64,000 bases of DNA from Streptomyces kanamyceticus (GTDB taxonomy: Bacteria > Actinomycetota > Actinomycetes > Streptomycetales > Streptomycetaceae): the NCBI RefSeq assembly GCF_008704495.1, contig NZ_CP023699.1:6882001-6946000 (forward strand), read 5' to 3'. Shown here in pieces: positions 42,684 through 52,153 of the stretch. Within the stretch, counting starts at the first letter, position 1. The number at the start of each line of letters is the position of its first letter. The translations under genes were made by a program, and so were the position numbers. Below the pieces are notes generated by a model, which was given only the letters and a program-made list of their open reading frames with translations, did not search any database and was not told where the DNA came from.

Positions 42684-45600
42684 GTGTCCTTCCCCGGGTC
42701 CGGCGTGCTGGGCGCTGTCCGTTGCCTGCGGCGCGGGAAGCGGATCGTGGCCCTTCCTGGTGGGGCCGGGTCCGGCTGCGCGGACGCGGGACCCCTTGCC
42801 GAGACCGTGGGGCCCGCCGGGCCGTTCTCGCCGCGGGTGCGCCTGGGCAGCGGGGGTGCCTGGCCGCCCGGGTCCCGGTCCGGGCCGCCCAGGTTCAGGG
42901 TGGCGGGGTTCGAGGGCGCGTGGGGCGGGGGCTCGGGGGCCGGGGGTTCGGGGGGCTGCTCGCCTTCCAACGTATCCGCGGTGCGGGGGCGTGTCTGCTC
43001 CCCCACTGACACCAGCGCCGCGAACAGGGCGATGAGCGCGAGGAGTTGGGCCGCGGGGCCGAACGCACCCTCGTCGGAGGCGATGGGCTCGCCCGCCCCG
43101 ATGGCGGCCGCGATGCCCGCGCCCGCCATCGCCACGAAGGCGATCGGCACCAGCAGCGCGTGGCGGTACCTGGCGAGCAGTGCCAGGGCCGGGACCAGGA
43201 GGGCGAACGGCCCGGCGATGACCGCGGCGATCAGGGTGAGCGCCACCGTGCCGAGGATGAGCCCCGGCGCGGGCGGTGTCGGGGACGGGGCGTCCGGGTT
43301 GGGGTCGCGGCGGCGGATCAGGACCAGGGCGATGAGGGCCAGGACGGCGACTCCGGCCAGGATCAGGCCGATCTCGTAGGTCCCCGAGGGCTCGTAGGTG
43401 AGCTTGACCGTGCCGCCCTCGCCCTGGGGCACCAGCCAGCCCTGCTGCCAGCCGTCGAGCCGCAGGGAGGTCAGTTCCTTGCCGTTGAGCGTGGCCTTCC
43501 AGCCGTCGTTCACGTTCTCGTACGTGGTGAGGTACGAGGCCGCTCCCGAGCCGACCTTCAGCTCGCGGCGGTCGCCGAGCCAGTCCTTGACCTGTAGGTC
43601 GCGGGAGGTCTTGTCGAGCTGGTCCGGGGTGCCGGTGGTCAGGGAGGCGTCCATGACCGTGAGCGGGCCCGCGTCGCCCGTCTCCACGTGGTGCGCCCCG
43701 GCCTCCAGGCGGATGGTGTCCGCCTTCTTGCCCTCCTGGCAGAGCGTGATGTCGACCGGGCGGCGGTCCGTGAGGTCCTGGACCTTGCCCTTGGCGCTGG
43801 TCTCGTACAGCTCGCCGTCGACCGACATCGTCGGGCCCTGCCCGCAGGGGAGGCTGAAGGTGTCGGTGGGGTCGGGCTGGGGCGTGCGGTACTTGTCGAG
43901 GGCCGGGACGTAGACCTCGGTGAGGCCCACGGGGAGCTGGAGGTTCTCGTCCGCCACCGGGTTGTGGACGGTCAGCGGCGCCGTCTCGGTGATGGTGATG
44001 TCCATCTCGTCGGTGGTGATCGGGGCGAAGCGGGCGTTGCCGTTCTCGTCCACGCCCGCGGTCGCCGCGCCGTCCGGCGAGCTGATCTCGATCTTCTGGG
44101 GGCGGGTGGAGAGGCCGCCCGCTGCGGGCAGCACGATCTCGCCGACCGGTTGTTTGTCGGGCCACTTGAGGTGGATCACCGGGCGGTTGGTGGTGCCCGC
44201 GATCCAGCCCGTGGTGAGGTCGCCGTCCGTGAGGTTGCGCGGCGACAGGTCGCTGCCGAGGCGCGCGGTGGAGTCCGCCGTCGCGATGATCTGCTGCTGT
44301 TGTTCGGGCGCCACCTTGTAGAGCAGCTCGTCCAGTTCCCTGCTCGGCACGGCGATCGCGCTCGCCTTGACGGTGTATTCGCCGTCGCGCGCGGTCGTGA
44401 ATCGGCGGTGCAGGCCCGACTCGGTGTTCACCGGTGAGAGGGCGCCCGGGTCGGACGAGCGGTGCAGGGAGTAGGTCGTCGACTTGGCGTCCGTCGACTT
44501 CTCGGCGTCCGTGGGGAGTTGGAGGAGCTTGGTGACGCGTACGTCGGGGAGGCTGATCTCCGCGAAGCCCGCGCCGGTCAGCCCTGGCTTGGCCTCCTGG
44601 GTGTCCAGGATCGTGATCTTGATCCATTTGGTGGAGCCCGCCTGGGCCTTGACGCGCTGGGCCATGCCGTTGGGCTGGAGGTTGCTCGTGACGCTGCCGT
44701 GCGACGTCTCCACCCGGATCCGGGTGGGCGCCGCCCGCACGCCGCCCTCCTGCGAAAGAGGTGTGACGCGGAAGGAGGACGGGACGTCGATCGACGAGTT
44801 GAACTCGGCCTTGAGCCACTCGCCCTTCGCCGATTCCGCGTTGCCCTCCGCCCAGGCCGTGGCCGGATTGCCGTCGAAGGCGTTCACCGGGTCGTACTGC
44901 GGCAGGTGGAAGAGCCAGTTGCCGTAGGAGGAGGCCGTCACCGATTTCGCGCCGCGCAGCTCCGCCGTCGTCTGGTGCTCGACGCCCTTCGTCGGCAGGA
45001 TCTGGTGCGGTTTCTTGCCCGGGTCCTGGAGCGCGTCGGGCGCGTTGCGTTCGTCGCGTCCGTACGTGTACGAGGTGTTGGAACTGACCAGGCCGAAGCG
45101 GGTGTCGGCGCGGCGCAGCCCGTCACCGACCGCCTGAAGGCCGGGAGTTCCGATGCCGGGGTGGTTGTCGCCGGTCAGGACGGTGGGGCGGTCGCGCATA
45201 GCCGGGTCGGCGGAGAGCGGGAGCAGGGACTCGGGGCCGCCGCTGACCACCGCCGTGTTGGACACCGGCTTCAGGCCCGCCTGTCCCGGGCGTCCGGCGC
45301 CGGATCCGGGGGCGTAGATCTCCACCGCGCGCTGGCGCGGGTAGAGGCCCTCCACCTGGATGGGGGTGTCGTTCGGGATCTTGCCGCCCGTCTCGGTCGG
45401 GCCGAAGCCCGTGACGCGGCGGTAGCCGGACTCCGTCAGGGTGCGCTTCACCGTCGAGGTCGGCACGTTGCCGATCTGGTCGGGGTCCAGGTCGTTGCGT
45501 ACGACGACGTAGTGCAGGCCCGCGCGCTTCAAGTAGTCCTGGAGGCCGGGTACTTCGGCGCCGGTCGTCAGCGCCTGCTCGACCGCGTCCATCGCGCGGC

Positions 45601-47113
45601 GGTTGCCCGGCGTACCGAACGGCACGTAGTCGCGCTGTGCCCAGCGGGAGTCGGCGAGCACGTCGAGGGGCTGGTCGATGGGGGAGCCCCAGGTGTAGAT
45701 GCCGTGCGCGGTCGCGGGGACGACCAGGGCGCGCGAGTCGGGGGAGTACTTCTCCAGCCAGTCGGCGGTGGTCTGCCAGTACGTGGGGAGCTTCTGGAAC
45801 GAACCCGGCTGCAGGATCGAGCCGTTGAGGTACGGCCACGCGAGTCCGGGCAGGACCAGGACGGCGGCGATCAGGGGCGCGTAGCGGCGGCCGCGCACCG
45901 GGCGCGCCCCGCGCGCCTGGGCCGCGACGCCCACCAGGTGCATCAGGCCGAGGACAAGGGCGAGGGCCAGGCCCGCCTGGAACTTGTAGATGTTGCGGAA
46001 CGGGACGAGCCAGCCGTTCAGCCAGGACTGCACGGTCTCGTGGAAGGGGGCGCCGAACGCGCCGCCGTATCCGGCCAGGGTGACCAGGACGACCGAGAGG
46101 ACGGTCAGGACCAGCCAGCGGCGCTCGGGCAGGTCGCGCCGCGCCAGGCCCGCGAGGCCGAGCGCGGCGGCGAGCGCGGAGCAGACGACCGCCACGACGG
46201 CCGTCGCCACCGTCCAGCCCGCGGGCAGCCACGCCTCGCCGAAGTTCAGGTACGCGACCCAGTTCCCCGCGCCGCGCAGGGCCTCGGTGGCCGACATCGT
46301 GCCGGTCGTGGTCGCCGAATTCTCCACGTACGGAAGGAAGTTCTCGCCGTAGACGCCGAGCATCAGGAGAGGGACCACCCACCAGGCGGTCGCCAGGATG
46401 ACGCCGGGCACCCACCAGGTGATCAGCTTCCGCTTGCGCGGGCCGTTGGGGCGCGAGAGGAGATAGAGGCCCACGGGCAGCAGCGAGGCGAGCGTGGCGG
46501 CCGCGTTCACGCCGCCCATGAACGGGATGATCAGCGCCGAACGGCAGGCCGCGAGGCGCGCGCTGATCCGGTCGTTGGTCAGCGGCAGCAGCACCCAGGG
46601 AAGGAACGCGCCGGGCAGCGCCGCCGCCGACGTCGAGCCGACCACGACGGTGAACGTCGGCCACAGCGCGTACACCACGGCGCCGAGCAGGCGGCTCTGC
46701 CGGTTGCCGATGTCCAGGCGTTCGGCAAGGCGCAGCGCGCCCCAGAAGGCCACCGCCAGGATCAGCGAGAACCAGAGCCGCTCGGCCAGCCACACCGGCA
46801 GCTGCACGAGCTTGGCCAGGCCGTAGAACGGCAGCATCGGGAAGGTGTAGCCCGCGTACTGGTCCTGGATCCCGCCGAAGCCGCCCCTGTCGTGCCACAG
46901 CTGGCCGAGGTCGGAGAGGAACTGCCAGGGGTCGACGGCGACACCGAGCTTGGTGTCGAACGTCATCCGCCCGGGTTTCACCGCGAGGAAGAGCACGAAC
47001 ACCACGGCCCAGAACCCCAGGAGCCAACGCCGCGAGCGCGGCCCCCCCGAGGGTTCAGGCGCCTGGGTGGTGGGCCTGACGGCCGCCGGGGGTGGGGCCT
47101 GGACCGTGGTCAT
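42680..47113 (-). CDS. AftD-like alpha-(1->3)-arabinofuranosyltransferase (DUF3367)
   Basis: A giant membrane protein of 1477 residues. A GT-C type N-terminal region has about ten membrane helices, beginning with RWLLGFWAVVFVLFLAVKPG. The acidic FDTKLGVAVDPWQFL lies in the first extracytoplasmic loop, where GT-C enzymes bind lipid-linked sugar donors. Large extracytoplasmic carbohydrate-binding-like domains follow, and more membrane helices lie near the C-terminus. Mycobacterial AftD has this length and order and adds alpha-(1->3)-arabinofuranose to arabinan. Streptomyces lack mycolyl-arabinogalactan, so its acceptor here is open. ATG 47113 is chosen because it overlaps the upstream stop (ATGA). 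Confidence 0.85.
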   Translation of the reverse strand: MTTVQAPPPAAVRPTTQAPEPSGGPRSRRWLLGFWAVVFVLFLAVKPGRMTFDTKLGVAVDPWQFLSDLGQLWHDRGGFGGIQDQYAGYTFPMLPFYGLAKLVQLPVWLAERLWFSLILAVAFWGALRLAERLDIGNRQSRLLGAVVYALWPTFTVVVGSTSAAALPGAFLPWVLLPLTNDRISARLAACRSALIIPFMGGVNAAATLASLLPVGLYLLSRPNGPRKRKLITWWVPGVILATAWWVVPLLMLGVYGENFLPYVENSATTTGTMSATEALRGAGNWVAYLNFGEAWLPAGWTVATAVVAVVCSALAAALGLAGLARRDLPERRWLVLTVLSVVLVTLAGYGGAFGAPFHETVQSWLNGWLVPFRNIYKFQAGLALALVLGLMHLVGVAAQARGARPVRGRRYAPLIAAVLVLPGLAWPYLNGSILQPGSFQKLPTYWQTTADWLEKYSPDSRALVVPATAHGIYTWGSPIDQPLDVLADSRWAQRDYVPFGTPGNRRAMDAVEQALTTGAEVPGLQDYLKRAGLHYVVVRNDLDPDQIGNVPTSTVKRTLTESGYRRVTGFGPTETGGKIPNDTPIQVEGLYPRQRAVEIYAPGSGAGRPGQAGLKPVSNTAVVSGGPESLLPLSADPAMRDRPTVLTGDNHPGIGTPGLQAVGDGLRRADTRFGLVSSNTSYTYGRDERNAPDALQDPGKKPHQILPTKGVEHQTTAELRGAKSVTASSYGNWLFHLPQYDPVNAFDGNPATAWAEGNAESAKGEWLKAEFNSSIDVPSSFRVTPLSQEGGVRAAPTRIRVETSHGSVTSNLQPNGMAQRVKAQAGSTKWIKITILDTQEAKPGLTGAGFAEISLPDVRVTKLLQLPTDAEKSTDAKSTTYSLHRSSDPGALSPVNTESGLHRRFTTARDGEYTVKASAIAVPSRELDELLYKVAPEQQQQIIATADSTARLGSDLSPRNLTDGDLTTGWIAGTTNRPVIHLKWPDKQPVGEIVLPAAGGLSTRPQKIEISSPDGAATAGVDENGNARFAPITTDEMDITITETAPLTVHNPVADENLQLPVGLTEVYVPALDKYRTPQPDPTDTFSLPCGQGPTMSVDGELYETSAKGKVQDLTDRRPVDITLCQEGKKADTIRLEAGAHHVETGDAGPLTVMDASLTTGTPDQLDKTSRDLQVKDWLGDRRELKVGSGAASYLTTYENVNDGWKATLNGKELTSLRLDGWQQGWLVPQGEGGTVKLTYEPSGTYEIGLILAGVAVLALIALVLIRRRDPNPDAPSPTPPAPGLILGTVALTLIAAVIAGPFALLVPALALLARYRHALLVPIAFVAMAGAGIAAAIGAGEPIASDEGAFGPAAQLLALIALFAALVSVGEQTRPRTADTLEGEQPPEPPAPEPPPHAPSNPATLNLGGPDRDPGGQAPPLPRRTRGENGPAGPTVSARGPASAQPDPAPPGRATIRFPRRRQRTAPSTPDPGKDT

Positions 47114-47838
47114 GGACACCGCCTGAGAATGAGGAGAAGGTTCCAGGTCGCGAACTCGCGCACCCCCGGCACCTTGGTGATGGCACCGGCCAGGAACGGC
47201 CAGTAGCGGGAGCGTGCCGACACCACGGCCACGTCGTCACGGGCCCGCACCTGGCGCAGGGTCGTGCCGACGTGGTGGGCGAAGAGGTTCTCGCCGAGGG
47301 TGTGTTTCGCGGCCTTGCCGGTACGTCTTTCGTAGCGGGCGCGGGCCCGTTCGGCGCCCAGGTAGTGCCAGGGCGCCCACTCGTGACCGCCCCAGGGGGA
47401 GAGCCAGTTGGTGAACGAGACGTAGATCAGGCCGCCGGGGCGGGTGACCCTGACCAGCTCGCTCAGGAAGGTCTCCGGGTCGTCGACGTGCTCCAGGACG
47501 TTCGAGGAGAACGTGACGTCGGCGACGCCGTCCGCGAGCGGCAGCAGATAGCCGTCCGCGACGACCGAGCCCTCGGGCGGCTTGGTGCCGTGCGCCGTCA
47601 TCTCCGAGAGGTCCGGCTCGAACAGGAAGCTCTGCGCGCCGCGCCGCCTGAACTCCTCGGTGAAGTAGCCGCCCCCGCCGCCCACGTCGACGACGACGCG
47701 GTCCTTCACCGGTACGTACGCCTCGACCTGGTCGGCGGCGTCGCGGGCGAGCAGGGTGTAGCAGTGCTCCGGATCCCGCTGTTCGTGCAGGAAGGCCCGG
47801 AAGAGGGTGACGGAGCGCCGCAGCGAGGGGTCCTTCAC
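47110..47838 (-). CDS. Class I SAM-dependent methyltransferase
   Basis: A 242-residue methyltransferase with motif I RVVVDVGGGGGYFTEEF, then SFLFEPDLSEM, SSNVLEHVDDPETFLSEL and TRPGGLIYVSFTNWLSPWGG. Similar genes accompany AftD-like transferases in actinobacteria. The substrate is unknown and is probably a sugar of the envelope glycan. GTG 47838 overlaps the GT4 stop, and its own stop overlaps the AftD-like start, so the three are translationally coupled. Confidence 0.88.
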   Translation of the reverse strand: MKDPSLRRSVTLFRAFLHEQRDPEHCYTLLARDAADQVEAYVPVKDRVVVDVGGGGGYFTEEFRRRGAQSFLFEPDLSEMTAHGTKPPEGSVVADGYLLPLADGVADVTFSSNVLEHVDDPETFLSELVRVTRPGGLIYVSFTNWLSPWGGHEWAPWHYLGAERARARYERRTGKAAKHTLGENLFAHHVGTTLRQVRARDDVAVVSARSRYWPFLAGAITKVPGVREFATWNLLLILRRCP

Positions 47839-49001
47839 GCAGACCCCTGAGGTGCCTGTCGCAGGGCCACGGCCTCCGTCGCCACCGCCTGGAACTGCCG
47901 GACCGTGTTGGCCCAGCGGAACCGCGCGGCGCGCTCACCGGCGGCCTTGCCGAAGGTCTCGCGCCGCTCGGTGCTCAGCGCCAGGGTGCACCACGCGGCG
48001 GCGAAGGAACTCTCGCCGCGGGCCAGCAGGCCGGTCACGCCGTCCTCGATGGAATCGCGTACGCCGGGGACGTCGAAGCCGATCGAGGGCGTCGAGCGCG
48101 TCGCCGCCTCCGTGATGACGAGCCCCCAGCCCTCCACGGCCGACGGATGGAGCAACAGCCACGCCTCGCAGAGCAGCCGGTGCTTCTCCGTCTCGGTGAC
48201 GTGACCTCTGAACTCCACTCCCGCGCCCGCGAGTTGTTCGAGGCGGCCGCGCTCGGGCCCGTCTCCCACGATCACCAGGCGGCCGCCCGTGACGGGTCTC
48301 ACGCGCTCCCACAGCCGCAGGAGCAGATCGATCCGCTTGTACTCGACGAGGCGTCCCATCGCGAGGAACAGCGGCTCGTCGGAGCGGGCGTGCAGCGGCC
48401 CCGGCTCCTCGACGCCGTTGTGCACGATGCGGATGCGCTCCCGCTCGACGCCGATCGTGCGCAGGGCCGTGGCCGTCGACGGCGAGACGGCCACCAGGAG
48501 ATTGCCGCGCTGCGCGCCCGAGAGGGCCCAGTGCTCAAGTCTTCGGCCGATCCTGGCCGCGGGGGCGAGCGCGCCCTGGAAGCGCATGCCCCACAGGTCG
48601 GTGTGGACGTGGTTGACCAGACAGAGGGTGGGGCCGCGGTGCCACAGCGGCGCCAGGTAGGGCATGCCGTTGCACACCTCGACCAGGAGATCGCAGTCGC
48701 CGACCTGCCGGGTGAACGCCGAGCGCGCCCGCAGGTAGTGGCCGAGGTCGCCGCCCGCGGACACCACGCGGTAGTCGCGGAAGGCGGCCGGGCCCCCGCA
48801 TAACAGGGTCACCTGGTGACCCTGTTTGCTGAGCCCGTCGGCGAGCTTGTCGACGAGGAGTTCGGAGCCGCCCGCGGCCGGGTTGCTGAGGTCGCGGTGG
48901 GCGAGGAAGACGATCCGGCGCGGTTGTGGGGGAGGCGCAGGAGGGTACTCCGCGCGGCGTGGGGCGGCCGCGCGCAGCGAGGACGGTACGTGCTGGGGCA
49001 T
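47835..49001 (-). CDS. Glycosyltransferase family 4 (GT-B)
   Basis: A 388-residue retaining glycosyltransferase. The N-terminal acceptor half begins RRIVFLAHRDLSNPAAGGSE. The C-terminal donor half has LFLAMGRLVEYKRIDLLLR, the conserved LVIVGDGPERGRLEQLAG and HPSAVEGWGLVITEAATRST, which contains the E-x7-E sugar-nucleotide site. It probably transfers a sugar at the cytoplasmic face, and is the first gene of the nine-gene minus-strand operon. TTGGAG precedes ATG 49001. About 290 bp of promoter-bearing sequence separates it from the convergent-facing DUF3068 stop. Confidence 0.9.
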   Translation of the reverse strand: MPQHVPSSLRAAAPRRAEYPPAPPPQPRRIVFLAHRDLSNPAAGGSELLVDKLADGLSKQGHQVTLLCGGPAAFRDYRVVSAGGDLGHYLRARSAFTRQVGDCDLLVEVCNGMPYLAPLWHRGPTLCLVNHVHTDLWGMRFQGALAPAARIGRRLEHWALSGAQRGNLLVAVSPSTATALRTIGVERERIRIVHNGVEEPGPLHARSDEPLFLAMGRLVEYKRIDLLLRLWERVRPVTGGRLVIVGDGPERGRLEQLAGAGVEFRGHVTETEKHRLLCEAWLLLHPSAVEGWGLVITEAATRSTPSIGFDVPGVRDSIEDGVTGLLARGESSFAAAWCTLALSTERRETFGKAAGERAARFRWANTVRQFQAVATEAVALRQAPQGSA

Positions 49002-49287
49002 GCGTGCTCCAACTCGTCTCAGGGTGCGGAACTGTGGGGGGCGGTCGGGCGGAACGGTCCTGCGGTGGTGCGGCGGAGCGGTCCTGCGGATGCTGCTGGT
49101 GCTGCCGGGCCGTGCTGCCGGGCGGGCCGCGGAACCGTGGGGGTGGTTCCGCGGAGGTGCTGTGCTCGGCCGGTGCGGGGGCGGTGCGCGGACTGTGCTC
49201 GGGTGGGGTGGACAGTTTTCGCCGCCCCGTTCGGCGCGGCTACTCACGGAGGTGATAATTTCCGGGCTTTTAAGAGCTGACGTCTCA

Positions 49288-50322
49288 TCACATCGTGGTG
49301 GGTTGCAGGGCGGTTGGGGACGTATCAGGATTCGGACTCCCCGGCTCCGCGGATTCATCGTCCCTTCCGTGGCCGTTTGCCCCGTCGTCGCTCCGCCCTC
49401 GCAGAACCAGTACGATTCCGGCCACCGCGAGCACCGCCCCGAGGATCCCCGCGACCAGCGGCAGCGTGGTCCCGACCAGTTTCAACTGGCTGCTGTCGTC
49501 GTCCGCGAGCTTCACCTGGGCCTTCTGCGTGGCCGGAGTGAACGCGACCCGCTCGCTGTCGAGCAGTACCGTCGCGTCCTTGCTCGAACCCGGCGCGCGC
49601 AGCGTCTTGCGGGGCCCGATCGCGGCGTAGATGATCCGGCCCGTGCGCTGGTCGGCGACGAGCTCGATGCCGTGGTTGGCGTAGTACTCATTGGCCATCA
49701 CCTGGCTCTTCCTCGGCTGCCCGACCAGCGCGCCCGGCACCTGCCGGGTGCCCGTCTTGGTGGCCTTCACGGAGCCGGTGAAGCGGTAACCCTCGTACCC
49801 CTGGATCTTCTTGGTGCCCCGGTAGGTGAGCGGCACCGTCGCCCCCAGCGTGTTGTCCCACCAGCGGTAGGAGCGCTTCTCCAGGTCGAAGGGGAACTTC
49901 AGGTACGCCTCGCCCTCGAAGTACGGCTCCTCGCCGCAGCAGTGCACCGGGGCGTTGGTCTTCCGGTCGGTGACCCAGCGCTCCAGCGTCCACTGGAGCG
50001 AGTCGTGCGGATCGGCCGCGGGCAGCGACTTGTCGGGGTCGACGGAGGTGGACACGTCCCACACCGCGCGCCCGCTGTCCTCGCTGTCCTCGACGTCGCC
50101 GCGGACCTGCCGGGTGATCGTGAGGTTCTTGTCGTGGACCGTCTTGACCTTCTCGGTGTCGAAATAACTCCCCTTGCCCTTGAAGACGGTGACGACGTCG
50201 ATGTCGACGGGGGTGCGTTTCGCGCGTGGCTCCACGTACCAGGCGAGCATCGGTGCGAGGACCAGAAGGAACGCGCCAAGGCCGAGAAGGATCAGGGAGA
50301 GCGGTGAGGCGGTGCGGCGCAT
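49288..50322 (-). CDS. DUF3068 membrane protein (PorA-family annotation)
   Basis: A 344-residue protein with one N-terminal membrane helix (LILLGLGAFLLVLAPML) and one near the C-terminus (PLVAGILGAVLAVAGIVLVL). Between them lies a 270-residue extracytoplasmic beta-rich domain. An acidic cytoplasmic tail follows. This matches DUF3068, sometimes annotated as PorA family because of a corynebacterial member, although a two-helix anchor does not support a pore function. It lies immediately upstream of the AftD-like operon on the same strand; a 286-bp gap makes co-transcription uncertain. CC at residues 128-129 (VHCCGEEPY) may form a disulfide. Confidence 0.75.
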   Translation of the reverse strand: MRRTASPLSLILLGLGAFLLVLAPMLAWYVEPRAKRTPVDIDVVTVFKGKGSYFDTEKVKTVHDKNLTITRQVRGDVEDSEDSGRAVWDVSTSVDPDKSLPAADPHDSLQWTLERWVTDRKTNAPVHCCGEEPYFEGEAYLKFPFDLEKRSYRWWDNTLGATVPLTYRGTKKIQGYEGYRFTGSVKATKTGTRQVPGALVGQPRKSQVMANEYYANHGIELVADQRTGRIIYAAIGPRKTLRAPGSSKDATVLLDSERVAFTPATQKAQVKLADDDSSQLKLVGTTLPLVAGILGAVLAVAGIVLVLRGRSDDGANGHGRDDESAEPGSPNPDTSPTALQPTTM

Positions 50323-50549
50323 GGGGGCACTCCTGGGCTGAGGGCGGGAGAGTGTTACCGAGCCGTATGGGCCGGGAACCGTAGGCGCACCCTTGACGAG
50401 GTGTCAATGCATTGCCGAGACTGGGCACTTGCCGGACGGGGCCCGGTGCGAAGCGTGCGACGAGGACCGCGGACGGACGCGGCCCTGGCCCGCGCGAGGA
50501 CTGTCCGACCAGGGTGGGGACGACCTCCGACCGAGAGGCTGACCCTCGC

Positions 50550-50702
50550 ATGCACCGACTGCTCGCCGCTTCACTCACCGTCGCCGCCGGGGCGCTGGTC
50601 GCCGTGGCCGCCGCGCTCGGAGTCGTCGCGCTCCTCAACGCCACGCCGGATCAGCCCAATACGCCCCTTGTGCACTACGAGGCGCCCGCGCGGGGGCAGT
50701 GA
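50550..50702 (+). CDS. 50-residue single-pass membrane protein
   Basis: One hydrophobic helix (AASLTVAAGALVAVAAALGV) followed by a short hydrophilic tail (NATPDQPNTPLVHYEAP). GAGAGG lies upstream of the ATG. The PucR-family gene begins at the next base after the stop, so the two form an operon and translation is probably coupled. Whether it regulates the PucR protein or is a lone membrane peptide cannot be told from sequence. The N-terminus could also be an export signal. Confidence 0.6.
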   Translation: MHRLLAASLTVAAGALVAVAAALGVVALLNATPDQPNTPLVHYEAPARGQ

Positions 50703-52040
50703 GTGACCGTGCCCGCCACCGAGACCTCGCCCGCCGCCGAGAGCCAGGCGCCCGCCACGGGCCGCTCCGCCTGGCGCGACGTGCCCCCGGTGCAGGTGCG
50801 GCAGTTCGCCGCGCTCGCCATGGAGGAGGTGCCCGCGCTCGCCCAGGACATCCTGTGCGAGATCCGCGCGGAGTACCCCGGCCTGCCCGTCGTCCTCGAC
50901 GACTCGGGCGAGCCGATGGCGCTCATCGGGATCCGCCGCGCCCTGGAGGGCTTCGTCCAGCAACTCGCCTCCCAGGAGGGGCGGCCCCGCTACCACCTCG
51001 AAGTCTTCCAGGAGTTCGGCCGCGGCGAGGGCCTGCACGGCCGCAGCCTCGACTCGCTCCAGGCGATCTACCGGCTCGGCGTGCGCCTCGCCTGGCGCAG
51101 GCTCGCCGAGATCGGCCAGCAGATCGAGATCCCGCCGCCCGCCATGTACGAACTCGCCGAGGCGGGCTTCGAATACCTCGACGGCCTCGTCGACCAGTCC
51201 GTACGCGGCTACGCCGAGGCCGCGGCCCGCGAGGCGGGTGAACGGCTGCGCCTGCAGCGGAAGTTGATGGAGCTGCTGCTCGCCGAGCGGCGCCCCGACG
51301 GCGGCGGCGCGCACGGCGTGCTCGCCGGACCGCTGCCGGGCTCGGGCCAGGGCGCCGCAGCGGGCCCCGGACACGCCTCCCTGGGCAACGGCCTCGGCGA
51401 ACGGGCCGCCAGGGTCGGCTGGCAACTGCCCGAACGCGTCGCCGTGGGCGTCCTGTTGCGCCCCGCGCGCGAAGCCGTCGCGCCCGCCGTCGGACAGGGC
51501 GTGCTGCTCGACATGGAGGCCGAACAGCCCCGCATGGTCGTGCCCGACCCCGATGCCGCGGGCCGCCCCGAACTGCTGCGCCGCGCCATGGCGGGCTGGT
51601 CCGGCGCCATCGGCCCGCCCGTGCCGCTCGCCGACGCGGCGAAGTCGCTGCGCTGGGCGGAGGCGGCGGTACGGCTCATGGAACGCGGCCTGCTGCCCGC
51701 GGGCGAGGTCCTGCACTGCACCGAGCACACCGAGGCCCTCGTCCTGCTCCAGCCGGAGGAGCTCATCGAGGACCTGGCCCGCCGCTGCCTCGCGCCCCTC
51801 GCCCACTGCGGGCCCGCCCACGGCCGCCGCCTGGCCGAGACGCTCCTCGCCTGGCTGGAAACCCGCGGCGGCGCCCCGGAGGTGGCGGCCAGGCTCGGCG
51901 TCCACCCCCAGACGGTCCGCTACCGCCTGCGGCAGATCAGGGAGCTGTGGGGCGACGAGATCGACGACCCCGACCGTCGCTTCGAGCTCGAACTTGTCCT
52001 GCGGGCGCGGCGGTTGCGGGGGCAGCTGGGCAGGGCATAG
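50703..52040 (+). CDS. PucR/CdaR-type helix-turn-helix regulator
   Basis: A 445-residue regulator. The N-terminal 200 residues are helical (QFAALAMEEVPALAQDIL) and may sense a ligand. The central segment resembles the CdaR GGDEF-like fold. The C-terminal PucR HTH is clear (RLGVHPQTVRYRLRQIRELW). Members of this group control purine, proline or amine use, or morphological functions. The target is unknown; no catabolic genes lie adjacent. GTG 50703 starts directly after the stop of the small membrane protein gene. Confidence 0.85.
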   Translation: MTVPATETSPAAESQAPATGRSAWRDVPPVQVRQFAALAMEEVPALAQDILCEIRAEYPGLPVVLDDSGEPMALIGIRRALEGFVQQLASQEGRPRYHLEVFQEFGRGEGLHGRSLDSLQAIYRLGVRLAWRRLAEIGQQIEIPPPAMYELAEAGFEYLDGLVDQSVRGYAEAAAREAGERLRLQRKLMELLLAERRPDGGGAHGVLAGPLPGSGQGAAAGPGHASLGNGLGERAARVGWQLPERVAVGVLLRPAREAVAPAVGQGVLLDMEAEQPRMVVPDPDAAGRPELLRRAMAGWSGAIGPPVPLADAAKSLRWAEAAVRLMERGLLPAGEVLHCTEHTEALVLLQPEELIEDLARRCLAPLAHCGPAHGRRLAETLLAWLETRGGAPEVAARLGVHPQTVRYRLRQIRELWGDEIDDPDRRFELELVLRARRLRGQLGRA

Positions 52041-52153
52041 CGGTGGAACCCGGCACGGACCGGGTTCGGCGCGCCGGACGGCTCGATCCCGCACACAACT
52101 TTCACAGGGGCGGCTTCCACTGTTACCGGCGCGGCACCTAGCCTCCAGGCCTC

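Noticed and set aside
44462..47206. Plus-strand frame of 914 codons opposite the AftD-like gene
   Set aside because: Composition is Arg/Gly/Val-rich without hydrophobic or domain pattern. The minus strand encodes a coherent membrane protein coupled to both neighbours.
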